Origin: JANTGF01 sp963750735
GTDB lineage: Bacteria > Bacteroidota > Bacteroidia > Bacteroidales > VadinHA17
DNA length: 64,000 nucleotides
Direction: 5' to 3'
Assembly (NCBI GenBank): GCA_963750735.1
Contig: CAVVRY010000007.1
Coordinates: 434,001-498,000 of the forward strand
Position 1 is the stretch's first letter. Each line of letters opens with the position of its first letter. The notes under the pieces were generated by a model, which saw nothing but the letters and a program-made list of their open reading frames with translations, had not been told where the DNA came from and did no database searches. This document shows positions 49,116 through 59,342 of this stretch, one piece after another. The translations under genes were made by a program, and so were the position numbers.

Positions 49116-50210
49116 CTAATATACTTTCGATTCCAGTTCTCCTTTAAGCATCATAGTGCCGTTCCATGCCAGGGCATCAAGATCATCATCACCAGGATAA
49201 ATATGAATATCCCCAATTTTAGATATCCTTTCAACAATCATGTCTACAAGTGTTTTGCTATTGGCCATAGCTCCTGTAATCAAAATGGCATCAACCTTTT
49301 CTGTTAGAGTCATGCACATTGCACCAATACTTTTTGCCACCTGATAAGCCATCGCCTCGAAATAAAATCTTGCTTTTTCATCTCCATTTTGTATTCTCTT
49401 ATCAGCTTCATATCCACTGGCTGTCCCAATGTATGCAAAAAGTCCCCCTTCTCCTCTCACCAACTTCATCATTTCACTTTCGGTATATTTTCCGCTATAA
49501 CAAAGTCTAATAAGATCTCCAACCGGTAATGATCCGCTGGCAATAGGAGAAAAAGGCCCATCACCATCAAAGCCCTGTGTTGCATCAACTACTTTCCCAT
49601 GATAATGCATTCCCACTGTAATTGCACGTCCCAGGTTGGCAACAATTAATTTCATTTCATCATATTTTTTCCCAACCGTTTGTGCATGTTTCCTGGCAAC
49701 ATATTTTTGGTTCAATGCGTGGTAAATAGATTTCTTCTCAATAAGTGGATGCCCAGAAACCCTCGCCAAATCAGAAAACTCATCAACGACGACTGGATTT
49801 GCAATATATGCCTTAGCATTGGGTAATCGACCAGCAATTTCATCTGCAATTAAGCCACCCAGATTGATTACGTCCTCACCCCGTTTACTTTCAATTAGGT
49901 CCTTTTTCATTTTTTCATTTACCTCATAAATCCCCGGTGCAACAGGATGTATAAGGCCTCCTCTACCCATAACCAATCTAACCTCATCGAACATGATTTC
50001 ATTATCAACTAGAGCAGCCATAATTAAGTCAGCGCGATATTTTATCTGGTCTGACAATTTCTCAAATTTTTCCAGGTCCTCCTCCTTATGGGCAATTCTT
50101 TTCAGAAATATTGCTTTTCCAAGCCTGTAAACACCCAGCTGGGTGTAGATTTCTCTTGGATTTATTGCAAGCAATAAAATGTTGGCCAGGTTAATCGATT
50201 TCACATCCAT
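49116..50210 (-). CDS. Butyrate kinase homologue with altered ATP-binding motifs
   Basis: 364 residues from ATG 50210. The overall Buk pattern is clear: VMGRGGLIHPVAPGIYEVNE (about 80-98), NLGGLIADEIA, ANPVVVDEF, ARVSGHPL, HALNQK, and DGDGPFSP. But the three ASKHA nucleotide-binding motifs differ from the usual ones: NPREIYTQ (17-24) instead of NPGSTSTK, NLGRAIT (192-198) instead of HLGGGIS, and TGAMANS (312-318) instead of TGGIAYS. Buk normally makes butyryl phosphate or ATP from it, with phosphotransbutyrylase as partner; no ptb gene is in the window. It follows IcmF by 48 bases and ends the operon. It may have lost or changed kinase activity. Confidence 0.85.
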   Translation of the reverse strand: MDVKSINLANILLLAINPREIYTQLGVYRLGKAIFLKRIAHKEEDLEKFEKLSDQIKYRADLIMAALVDNEIMFDEVRLVMGRGGLIHPVAPGIYEVNEKMKKDLIESKRGEDVINLGGLIADEIAGRLPNAKAYIANPVVVDEFSDLARVSGHPLIEKKSIYHALNQKYVARKHAQTVGKKYDEMKLIVANLGRAITVGMHYHGKVVDATQGFDGDGPFSPIASGSLPVGDLIRLCYSGKYTESEMMKLVRGEGGLFAYIGTASGYEADKRIQNGDEKARFYFEAMAYQVAKSIGAMCMTLTEKVDAILITGAMANSKTLVDMIVERISKIGDIHIYPGDDDLDALAWNGTMMLKGELESKVY

Positions 50211-50258
50211 GATATAATAATTTAAGATGATCAAAGTTACTAATTCTATAAAAATATT

Positions 50259-53200
50259 TTACATATTTCTTCGATATTGTCCTCCTACTTCGTACAAGGC
50301 CTGCGTAATTTGTCCAATAGAACAAAACTTAGTTGCTTCCATTAAACTTTCAAAAACATTTCCATTATGTAGAGCTGCTTTTTTCAGATCATTCAGGGCA
50401 TTTTTTGCTTCATTGGAAAAACGCTTATACAAATTCTTAACCATTTTAACCTGGAAGTCCTTTTCGGAATTAGTTGCCCGAATAATCTGATCAGGGATTA
50501 TGGTTGGTGATCCTTCACTTGAAAGGAAAGTATTTACTCCCATTAGTGGTAAACTTCCATCATTTTTTCGGGTCTCATAGTACAATGATTCCGATTGAAT
50601 CTGGCTTCGCTGGTACATCACTTCCATAGCTCCAAGTACACCTCCCCTTACAGTAATTCTATCAAACTCACTCAATACAGCCTCCTCAACCAGCTCTGTA
50701 AGTTCCTCAATTATGAATGATCCCTGCAATGGATTCTGGTTTTTTGCCAGTCCAAGCTCATGATTTATAATAAGCTGAATGGCCATAGCTCTTCTAACTG
50801 ATTCCTCAGTAGGTGTGGTAATAGCTTCATCATACGCATTGGTATGCAAAGAATTACAGTTATCATAAATGGCGCTAAGGGCCTGAAGAGTGGTCCTAAT
50901 ATCATTGAATTCAATTTCCTGTGCATGTAAAGATCTCCCAGATGTTTGTATATGGTATTTTAATTTCTGGGATCTTTCATTTCCACCATATTTATACTTC
51001 ATTGCCTTGGCCCAAATAATTCTTGCAACTCTACCTATTACAGTATATTCCGGATCAAGGCCATTTGAAAAGAAAAATGAGAAATTCGGGGCAAAATCAT
51101 CCACTTTCATTCCCCTCGATAGATAATATTCAACATAGGTAAATCCATTGGCCAAAGTAAAAGCTAGTTGTGTTATTGGATTTGCACCTGCTTCAGCAAT
51201 ATGATATCCGGAAACAGATACTGAGTAAAAGTTCCTTACCCGATGTTTTATAAAAAATTCCTGGATATCGCCCATTAATTTCAATGCAAAATCAGTTGAA
51301 AAGATACATGTATTTTGTGCCTGATCTTCTTTTAATATGTCTGCTTGTACAGTTCCCCTAACCTTAGAAATGGTATCTGCTTTAATTCTCATATAGACAT
51401 CCTCAGGTAAAACCTGATCACCTGTTACCCCAAGTAATAAAAGCCCTAATCCATTATTCCCCCTGGGGAGTTTCCCATTATATCTGGGTGGTTTCGCATT
51501 TACCTTTCTATATATTGTTGCAATCTTCTTTTGAACCTCTTTCTCTAATCCTTCCTTTCTAATATAGATCTCGCACTGCTGATCAATAGCCGTATTCATA
51601 AAATAGCCTACCATGATAGGTGCCGGGCCATTAATTGTCATTGAAACGGAAGTTGAATGATCTAAAAGATTGAAACCTGAATATAATTTTTTGGCATCAT
51701 CGAGGCAGGCAACTGAAACTCCTGAATTTCCAACTTTTCCATATATATCGAGTCTTTCCTCGGGGTCCGCCCCATACAAAGTAACGGAGTCAAAAGCCGT
51801 TGAAAGCCTGTGGGCTGGAAGGCCAAAAGAAAGATAATGAAACCTTTTATTGGTTCTTTCCGGTCCACCCTCTCCAGCAAACATCCTGGTAGGATCCTCA
51901 TTTTCTCTTTTAAAAGGAAAAACACCTGCTGCAAATGGAAATTTACCCGGCAAATTTTCTTTGAGCATCCAATATACCTGATCACCCCAGGAACGATAAG
52001 ATGGGAATGAAATTTTTGGAATTTTTAAATGGGATAAAGACTCGGCATAAGTATCCACACTAATTTCTTTCCCTCTGACCTCATAAACAAACTTGTTTTT
52101 CCTATATGATTTTTTTATAGACTGGCCAATCTTTTAGAAACTGTATGTTTTCCTGATTTAATTTCTTTTCCTCTGTCTTGTATATCTCTTTAAGGTTTCG
52201 AACGGCATCATTTTTTTCTTCAGACTTAAGCATTTCAATGCTCTGTCTTAAGCTATACAATCGATCTGCTACCTCTGCCTGGTCATCAGCCCTCTGGTTG
52301 TAGTTTCTTACAACTTCACCTATTTCTGCAAGGTAACGAATCCTGTTCTCTGGGATGACTGTGATGATCTCAGAATGTTCAGGAACCTCCTTATTGGCGT
52401 TGATGGCAAAATTCACTCCTGTTAATCCCTGAATTTTCTCCATAACTGCCATGTAGAACTGGTCCATACCAGCATCTCTGGAATTTGATGCAACAGTACC
52501 ATATACAGGCATCATTTCAGTATCTACATGGAATAGACCTTTATTCCTTTGCACCTGTTTTTTGACATCCCTCAAAGCGTCAAGTGCTCCTCTTTTATCA
52601 GATTTGTTTATGGCAACAATATCTGCAAAATCAAGCATATCAATTTTCTCAAGTTGAGTAGCCGACCCATATTCAGGAGTCATTACGTACATGGAAAGGT
52701 CACTGAAATCGACTATTTCTGTGTCCGACTGGCCAATTCCGGAGGTTTCCAGTATCATCAAATCAAAACTGGCAGCTCGAAGGATGCACATTACATCCTT
52801 AATTGATTTTGATAATGCCAGATTGGATTGTCTTGTTGCAATGGACCTCATAAAAATATTCGGAGAGTAAATAGAATTCATCCTGATCCTATCCCCCAGA
52901 AGTGCCCCACCTGTCCTTCTTTTCGTAGGATCAACTGATAAAATTGATACCGTTTTATTTGGAAAATCGACCTTAAATCTTCTAATAAACTCATCCAATA
53001 ATGAAGACTTCCCGGCACCACCAGTTCCGGTAAAACCCAATACAAAAGCAGGTTTATTCTCGCAATCTTTCTCAAGGTTCTTAAAAATTGATTGCGCAGA
53101 TCTTGCTTTGTTATCCGCAAGAGTTATTAATCTTGATAGTAAATTATGATTGTGAGATTGAAGATCGTTAACATCAAAATTCAGTTCACCGGTCAATTGA

Positions 53201-53628
53201 AAATCAGATTTCTCAACCAGGTCATTTATCATTCCCTGCAATCCCATCTTCCTTCCATCGTCCGGTGAATAAATTTTGGTAATTCCATATTTTTCCAATT
53301 CTTCTGTTTCATCAGGCAGAATTACACCACCACCACCACCAAAGATCTTAATGTGTGAATATCCTTTTTCCTTAAGTAAATCGAACATATACTTAAAAAA
53401 CTCCAGATGGCCACCCTGATAAGAAGTAATGGCAATTGCCTGAACATCCTCCTGAATGGCCGTCTCCACAATTTCAGTGACAGACCTGTTGTGCCCAAGA
53501 TGGATTACCTCAACACCGGTTGATTGAAGGATTCTACGCATAATATTTATGGCTGCATCGTGCCCATCAAACAATGAAGTTGCAGTTACAATCCGAATAT
53601 GATTCTTAGGTTTATAAATTTTTGTCAT
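50259..53628 (-). CDS. icmF: Fused isobutyryl-CoA mutase, frameshift in an A7 run at 52110-52116
   Basis: Two frames, 52102-53628 and 50259-52058, make one IcmF of about 1122 residues if one extra A is skipped: DWPVYKK then SYRKNKFVYEVRGKEIS, which matches the IcmF linker. Domains: B12-binding (about 1-150, with cobalt-ligand motif FDGHDAAINIMRR and GGGGGVILPDE), a MeaB-like GTPase chaperone (about 190-430, P-loop GTGGAGKSSL), and the mutase barrel (about 540-1122, GVFPFKRENEDPTRMF, TAFDSVTLYG, KVGNSGVSVACLDD, SMTINGPAP). It interconverts isobutyryl-CoA and n-butyryl-CoA; relatives act on isovaleryl/pivalyl-CoA. Neighbours are beta-oxidation genes of the C4 level, so butyryl/isobutyryl interconversion fits. 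The break is probably a homopolymer error. Confidence 0.9.
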
Positions 53629-53677
53629 TTATTGATTCAGATTTCATTCGTGAAATGAACTTTATTCTTTCCCTAAT

Positions 53678-54820
53678 TTACTTTTGTATTAAATCTCTGG
53701 AGATTATGATTTTTTGTATCTCAGAGGTTCCCTCATATATCTGGGTCAATTTAGCTTCACGCATATACCGTTCCACATGATATTCCTTTACATATCCATA
53801 ACCACCATGAATCTGAACCGCTTCCGTTGTAATCCACATGGCATTATCGGCAGCATAACTTTTCGCCATGGCACTGGCAAGTCCATAGGGCTTCCCCTGA
53901 TCTTTGAGCCAGGCCGCTTTTAATGTCAGATTATGAGCATTCTCAATTTTAACAGCCATATCAGCCAGTTTAAAAGCAATTGCCTGATGTTCTGAAAGGA
54001 ATTTACCAAAGGCTTTCCTCTCCTTTGAATATTGCAATGTTCTCTCAAAAGCTCCACTTGCAATCCCAACAGCCTGAGACGCAATTCCAATCCGGCCTCC
54101 ATTTAAGGTATTCATGGCAAATTTAAATCCGAAGCCCTCTTCTCCAATTCTGTTCTCTTTTGGCACCTTCACGTCTGTGAACATAACCGAATGAGTATCG
54201 GAGCTTCTCATCCCCATTTTGTTTTCATGAACACCGAGTGAAATACCAGGCGTATCTTTCTCAACTATAAAAGCATTAATTCCCTTGTGCCTTTTCTCAG
54301 GATCTGACTGAGCAATAACCAGATAAGTAGAGGCTGAAGCAGCAGAAGTAATCCAGTTTTTGGTTCCATTCAGAATATAAAATTCGCCATCCTCAACTGC
54401 AGATGTACGCTGCATTGTGGCATCAGAACCAGCTTCAGGTTCAGATAAAAGAAAGGCACCAATTTGTTCTCCTCGTGCCAGTGGCTTCAGGTATTTTTCT
54501 TTTTGTTCTTCAGTTCCATATTTTTCCAAACCCCATGCTACAAGGGAGTTATTTACTGATAAAATAACTCCTACTGAGGCATCTATTTTTGATATTTCTT
54601 CTATTGCCAAAACATAGGATATTGAATCCATTCCACCACCGTCATATTTTGGATCAACCATCATCCCAAGGAATCCCAATTCTGCAAGGTTTTTTATATG
54701 TTCAGTTGGAAATATTGCTTTCTCATCCCGTTCCAGTACGTCCTTTATCAGCTCCCTCTGAGCGTAATCCCTCGCAGCCTGCCGGATCATTTCCTGTTCT
54801 TCAGTATATTCAAAATTCAT
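53678..54820 (-). CDS. Short-chain acyl-CoA dehydrogenase (butyryl-CoA dehydrogenase-like)
   Basis: 380 residues, the usual length. FAD-dependent family motifs: AFLLSEPEAGSDA, LNGTKNWITSA, MGMRSSDTHSVMF, and the C-terminal QIYEGTSEIQ carrying the catalytic glutamate at the short-chain position. It converts butyryl-CoA to crotonyl-CoA, passing electrons to an electron-transfer flavoprotein that is not encoded here. It starts 49 bases upstream of IcmF on the same strand, within the C4 acyl-CoA operon. Confidence 0.9.
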   Translation of the reverse strand: MNFEYTEEQEMIRQAARDYAQRELIKDVLERDEKAIFPTEHIKNLAELGFLGMMVDPKYDGGGMDSISYVLAIEEISKIDASVGVILSVNNSLVAWGLEKYGTEEQKEKYLKPLARGEQIGAFLLSEPEAGSDATMQRTSAVEDGEFYILNGTKNWITSAASASTYLVIAQSDPEKRHKGINAFIVEKDTPGISLGVHENKMGMRSSDTHSVMFTDVKVPKENRIGEEGFGFKFAMNTLNGGRIGIASQAVGIASGAFERTLQYSKERKAFGKFLSEHQAIAFKLADMAVKIENAHNLTLKAAWLKDQGKPYGLASAMAKSYAADNAMWITTEAVQIHGGYGYVKEYHVERYMREAKLTQIYEGTSEIQKIIISRDLIQK

Positions 54821-54868
54821 AATTCATTAATTTATAAACTATTAAATGATAATTATTTACAAAAAACA

Positions 54869-56200
54869 CTAATCGAAATAAGAATTAATTGGACCATAAG
54901 CATGGTAGAAGCCTGTTAGAAGAACTTTATTCACATCATCTTCAGAGTTTGCGACCTTATCAGCTACCAATTTTAAACCAATATGCTTTGAATTCAGGCC
55001 ATATTTAATGGCCAATTCAGAGCCCAATGATTCTATAGTTTTAAGCTCTGAAAAAATATTCTCTAAAGTTTTCCCTTTATCAGGGTCACTCAATATTTCT
55101 TTCCATGGCTTATAATTTGAAGGCAACGGCCCCAGTTTTTCATTAACCGGATTTTTAATGGTCGATAAATCAACATATAAACCGGTTAGAATATTATACA
55201 CTCCGGTAATTCTTCCTTCCTCGTATTTCAAAAATCCATCCTTTTGTGAACCATCGGAATTTTGACCACCTTTTACCCCAAGACTAACCATTTTATCAAG
55301 AATCCGACTTGAAAGTACTTCCTCTTTCATATAAGACTGCATTACTTGTAAAATGAACTGTACAACATCCAGGCCTACATAATCACACAACTGAAAAATA
55401 CCCATGGGCCGAATAAGAAACTTTTGACTTACAGTATTTATAAGCAAAACAGCCTCAACAAATCCCATTTCATCTTCTAATCTTTCAACTTCAGAAATTC
55501 CAAACAAAGCATCTCTCATAAAATGCCCATTTCCAATAAAACCAGCAATATCATTTGAAGGCACAATAACTTTTCTCAAGCGAGCGGCCAGGGTATTGGC
55601 CAGTTCAACTACCTCGGGTTTTGTATTTTCGGTTGAGATAAGTTCTACCAGCTTTTGTACCGCAGGGGGGTTGTAAAAATGGAATCCAACAACTCTGCCA
55701 CCAAGCTTGGCATTTTCATCAATGTATTGAATAGGTATGGATGAGGTGTTGGTTAAGAACCAGGGGGAATTATCATTAATTTTATCAATTTCTGATAGTA
55801 ACCTCACTTTCAAATCCTTATCCTCACTGGCAGCTTCAAATACCAGGCTTGATTCCTTAACATCTGAAAGTTCAGTACTGCTCCTAATTAGAGAAAGAAC
55901 ACCACTAACGTAGGAACAAATCATATCCTCAACAGATAAATTCTGCCCTTTAAAATAAGGTTCGATTTTTTCGGGCCTCTTCTCTGCTGCCCTTCTGGTT
56001 TGTTTTTCAACATACTTCATAACTCCCTGCAGTGCTTCCTTAGATAAATCAATGGCATTCAGTTTAAATTCAATCCCACTGTTTTCATCCTTTTGACTAA
56101 GATCATATAATTCCTTGGCCAATAATAGCAATATACCACTTCCCATTTTACCGGCAGCGCCAAGAACAGAAACTTCTGACATCCTTTTTGAATATTCCAT
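54869..56200 (-). CDS. 3-hydroxyacyl-CoA dehydrogenase family protein
   Basis: 443 residues from ATG 56200 (the frame is open up to 56251, but the earlier start adds unrelated residues). N-terminal Rossmann fold VSVLGAAGKMGSGI, followed by LVFEAASEDKDLK, NTSSIPIQ and VGFHFYNPP, where the histidine is the catalytic one. The NAD motif is G-A-A-G-K-M-G rather than the usual G-x-G-x-M-G. A C-terminal 3HCDH domain follows. It would oxidise 3-hydroxybutyryl-CoA to acetoacetyl-CoA. It is encoded between the hydratase and the acyl-CoA dehydrogenase. Confidence 0.85.
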   Translation of the reverse strand: MEYSKRMSEVSVLGAAGKMGSGILLLLAKELYDLSQKDENSGIEFKLNAIDLSKEALQGVMKYVEKQTRRAAEKRPEKIEPYFKGQNLSVEDMICSYVSGVLSLIRSSTELSDVKESSLVFEAASEDKDLKVRLLSEIDKINDNSPWFLTNTSSIPIQYIDENAKLGGRVVGFHFYNPPAVQKLVELISTENTKPEVVELANTLAARLRKVIVPSNDIAGFIGNGHFMRDALFGISEVERLEDEMGFVEAVLLINTVSQKFLIRPMGIFQLCDYVGLDVVQFILQVMQSYMKEEVLSSRILDKMVSLGVKGGQNSDGSQKDGFLKYEEGRITGVYNILTGLYVDLSTIKNPVNEKLGPLPSNYKPWKEILSDPDKGKTLENIFSELKTIESLGSELAIKYGLNSKHIGLKLVADKVANSEDDVNKVLLTGFYHAYGPINSYFD

Positions 56201-56222
56201 AATGTTATATTTTAAATAATTC

Positions 56223-56990
56223 CTACTTCCATTCTGGTTTTCTTTTCTCAAGAAAGGCTTTCATTCCCTCTGTACCTTCATTCCCAAAAAGGGAACCAAA
56301 TTCTTTTGTTTCCAATTCAGAGGCTTTGTTAAAAGGAAGGTCAAACCCCTTTTGTACGGCTTTCTTAACTTTTCCAATTGCGGAAGGCCCTTTTTGAGTA
56401 ATTTTTTTTGCAACCTCCAGAGCCAAATCAATTAATTGTTCAGGATCTGTTACTATTTGAACCAACCCGATTTTTTCAGCCTGTTCAGCATTCATTTGAT
56501 CTCCTGTCATCAAATAATATAAGGCATTCCCCATACCAATTAATCTTGGCATTCTCTGCGTGCCGGCATAACCGGGGATGAGTCCCAGATTTACTTCAGG
56601 TTGTCCAAATTTTGCTTTGTTACTTGCTATTCGTATATCACATGCCATTGCCAACTCACACCCCCCTCCCAACGCATAACCATTTACTGCAGCAATAACA
56701 GGAATATTCAGATTCTCAATCATCATAAAAACTTCCTGTCCTGTTCTGGAGAAAGCTTCACCTTCCTTTGATGACATTGAAACCATCTCAGATATATCAG
56801 CACCCGCCACAAAGGCCTTACCTTCACCAGTTATAATTATAGCTCTTGTTTCAGAGGGGATTTCCGTGAGACAAGTTTTTAATTCCCTGAAAACAAATGA
56901 GTTCAATGCATTCATTGCCTCTGGTCTGTTTATGGTAATTATCTTTATGTTTTCTACATCAGTAATTCTTAAGCAAGTATATTGTTGCAT
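56223..56990 (-). CDS. Enoyl-CoA hydratase (crotonase family)
   Basis: 255 residues. Crotonase motifs: AAVNGYALGGGCELAMACDIR with the oxyanion glycines and catalytic Glu, and FGQPEVNLGLIPGYAGTQR with the second Glu, so it should be a true hydratase. It adds water to crotonyl-CoA. First gene of the minus-strand acyl-CoA operon (hydratase, dehydrogenase, acyl-CoA dehydrogenase, IcmF, Buk-like), 22 bases upstream of the dehydrogenase gene. Confidence 0.9.
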   Translation of the reverse strand: MQQYTCLRITDVENIKIITINRPEAMNALNSFVFRELKTCLTEIPSETRAIIITGEGKAFVAGADISEMVSMSSKEGEAFSRTGQEVFMMIENLNIPVIAAVNGYALGGGCELAMACDIRIASNKAKFGQPEVNLGLIPGYAGTQRMPRLIGMGNALYYLMTGDQMNAEQAEKIGLVQIVTDPEQLIDLALEVAKKITQKGPSAIGKVKKAVQKGFDLPFNKASELETKEFGSLFGNEGTEGMKAFLEKRKPEWK

Positions 56991-57271
56991 AACTGTATTA
57001 TTTAAAAATGAATATTTAAATATATGAAAAATGGGTAACTAAAAATCCAGAAACGAGAATTATTGTTTTCTTACAATACAGAAAATTCAATTAGACATTG
57101 ATCGATAATACTTAATTTTACAAATCCAGGTATTCTCAAACAATTGAAATTTGGCTTTTATCTAAAATAAAATTGCTATTAAAAAGCCGGACCCTTTTTT
57201 TTCATATTTTTACAATTCTGATTAAGACAATCTTGTACTTCTGAAGTCTCAAATTTCAACAAAAATAATCC

Positions 57272-59281
57272 ATGGAATTCAAGCTTATCTCCGAATATCA
57301 ACCTACAGGCGACCAGCCTGAGGCTATTGAGGAGCTATCAAAAGGAATCCGGGAAGGTGCAAGTTACCAGACGCTTCTTGGCGTAACAGGCTCTGGTAAA
57401 ACCTTTACAATGGCCAATGTAGTCGAGAAGATTCAAAAACCTGTTCTTGTATTAAGTCACAATAAAACTCTCGCAGCCCAGCTCTATGGCGAGTTTAAAC
57501 AGTTTTTCCCAGATAACCTGGTGGAGTATTTTGTATCTTATTATGATTATTATCAACCTGAAGCCTATTTGCCAACGACAGACACATATATTGAAAAAGA
57601 TTTATCAATAAATGATGAAATAGAAAAATTACGCTTGAGCACAACCTCAGCCCTTTTATCTGGCAGGAAAGATGTACTTGTTGTATCCTCTGTTTCCTGT
57701 CTCTATGGAATTGGAAATCCCGATGATTTTCACGAAAATACCATTCTTATAAAAAAAGGCCTTACGATTGCCAGAAACCTATTTTTAAGGAAGCTTGTTG
57801 ACAGTTTGTATTCAAGAAATGAAGTTACGTTTGCCAGAGGTAATTTCCGGGTTCGAGGTGATACGGTAGATATTTTCCTAGCCTATTCAGACAGTGCCCT
57901 AAGAGTGATTTTCTGGGGGGAAGAAATTGAAGAGATAGAGTCTTTTAATCCCTTAACGGGAAGGACCATAGAATCAATGGATCAGGCCGTTATCTTTCCT
58001 GCAAATATTTTTATTACTACCCGGCCCAGAATAGAGAATGCAATGGTTCAGATTGAAAACGATATGTTCAGTCAGGTCCAATTTTTTAAGGATACAGGGA
58101 AACATTTGGAGGCCAAAAGATTGGAACAAAAAGTAAAATATGATCTGGAGATGATCAAGGAGCTTGGCTATTGCAGTGGAATAGAAAATTACTCAAGGTA
58201 TTTTGATGGCAGAGCTCCCGGAACGAGACCATTTTGTCTGTTGGATTATTTCCCGGATGATTTCCTGATGATTATCGATGAGAGTCATGTAAGTATACCA
58301 CAGGTCAGAGCAATGTATGGTGGAGATCATTCCCGAAAGCAAACTCTGGTTGAATTTGGATTCAGACTTCCCGCTGCTCTTGATAACCGTCCCTTGCGTT
58401 TTGATGAATTTGAGAACATGATTAATCAAACCATTTTTGTTAGTGCCACACCAGCCGATTATGAACTGGAAAAAACAAATGGTGTTATTGTAGAACAGGT
58501 TATTCGACCCACCGGGCTTGTTGATCCAGCTATCAAAGTGAAACCAAGCCTTAATCAGATTGATGACTTAATGGAAGAGATTCACAAGCGAATTGAATTA
58601 AATGAACGGGTTCTGGTTACAACACTTACAAAAAGAATGGCTGAAGAATTAACTGCCTATCTTATAAACCTTGATATAAAATGCAGTTATATACACTCTG
58701 ATGTTGACACACTTGACCGGATTGAAATCATTGAAAACTTGCGTAAGGGTAAAGTAGACGTGCTTGTAGGCATAAACCTATTGAGGGAAGGTCTGGATCT
58801 ACCGGAAGTATCACTTGTTGCCATCCTGGATGCTGATAAGGAGGGTTTTTTACGCTCAGAGCGATCTCTTACTCAAACTGCCGGAAGAGCAGCAAGGAAT
58901 CTGAACGGAAAGGTTATTATGTATGCCGATAAGATGACAGGTTCCATGCAAAGAACGATTGATGAAACAAACAGGCGTAGAGAGAAGCAACTGAAATACA
59001 ACGAGAAAATGGGTATTACTCCTAAGCAAATTGTAAAATCAACAAAATCTGTCCTGGCAGAAATGCAAGGAAAAACAGGAAGGAAAGCCTACACTGAACC
59101 TGAAAAAATTGACATTGCAGCAGACCCAGTAGTTAAATATATGGATGATCTTGCTCTGGGTAAAGCTATTGAGAAAGCAAAAAAGGCTATGGAAAATGCA
59201 GCAAAAAAGCTGGATTTTATCGAAGCTGCCAGATTTCGGGATGAAATGTATGAGCTGGAGAATCTGTTGGATAAGAAATAG
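57272..59281 (+). CDS. uvrB: Excinuclease ABC subunit UvrB
   Basis: 669 residues. Walker A GVTGSGKTFTMANV, beta-hairpin YDYYQPEAYLP, DESHVSIPQVRAMYGGDHSR, helicase motif VI region TQTAGRAARN and a C-terminal UVR motif AAKKLDFIEAARFRDEMYEL. It loads damage onto nucleotide excision repair with UvrA and UvrC. A 271-base gap upstream contains nothing I recognise. It is followed by a hairpin terminator shared with the convergent rpoD gene. Confidence 0.97.
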   Translation: MEFKLISEYQPTGDQPEAIEELSKGIREGASYQTLLGVTGSGKTFTMANVVEKIQKPVLVLSHNKTLAAQLYGEFKQFFPDNLVEYFVSYYDYYQPEAYLPTTDTYIEKDLSINDEIEKLRLSTTSALLSGRKDVLVVSSVSCLYGIGNPDDFHENTILIKKGLTIARNLFLRKLVDSLYSRNEVTFARGNFRVRGDTVDIFLAYSDSALRVIFWGEEIEEIESFNPLTGRTIESMDQAVIFPANIFITTRPRIENAMVQIENDMFSQVQFFKDTGKHLEAKRLEQKVKYDLEMIKELGYCSGIENYSRYFDGRAPGTRPFCLLDYFPDDFLMIIDESHVSIPQVRAMYGGDHSRKQTLVEFGFRLPAALDNRPLRFDEFENMINQTIFVSATPADYELEKTNGVIVEQVIRPTGLVDPAIKVKPSLNQIDDLMEEIHKRIELNERVLVTTLTKRMAEELTAYLINLDIKCSYIHSDVDTLDRIEIIENLRKGKVDVLVGINLLREGLDLPEVSLVAILDADKEGFLRSERSLTQTAGRAARNLNGKVIMYADKMTGSMQRTIDETNRRREKQLKYNEKMGITPKQIVKSTKSVLAEMQGKTGRKAYTEPEKIDIAADPVVKYMDDLALGKAIEKAKKAMENAAKKLDFIEAARFRDEMYELENLLDKK

Positions 59282-59292
59282 TTATATGCAAA

Positions 59293-59316
59293 AAAGCACG
59301 CTTTCCAGCGTGCTTT
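59293..59316. terminator. Bidirectional terminator between uvrB and rpoD
   Basis: A perfect 10-bp stem AAAGCACGCT (59293-59302) with AGCGTGCTTT (59307-59316), with a TTCC loop. It is preceded by an A-run at 59290-59295 and ends in TTT, so it can act on both strands between the two convergent genes. Confidence 0.85.
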
Positions 59317-59342
59317 CACTATAAAAGTATGTCTTCCGGGAA

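Noticed and set aside
50259..53628. Separate small and large mutase subunit genes
   Set aside because: The intervening bases encode the IcmF linker in the second frame, so a split caused by one extra base in A7 is the simpler reading.
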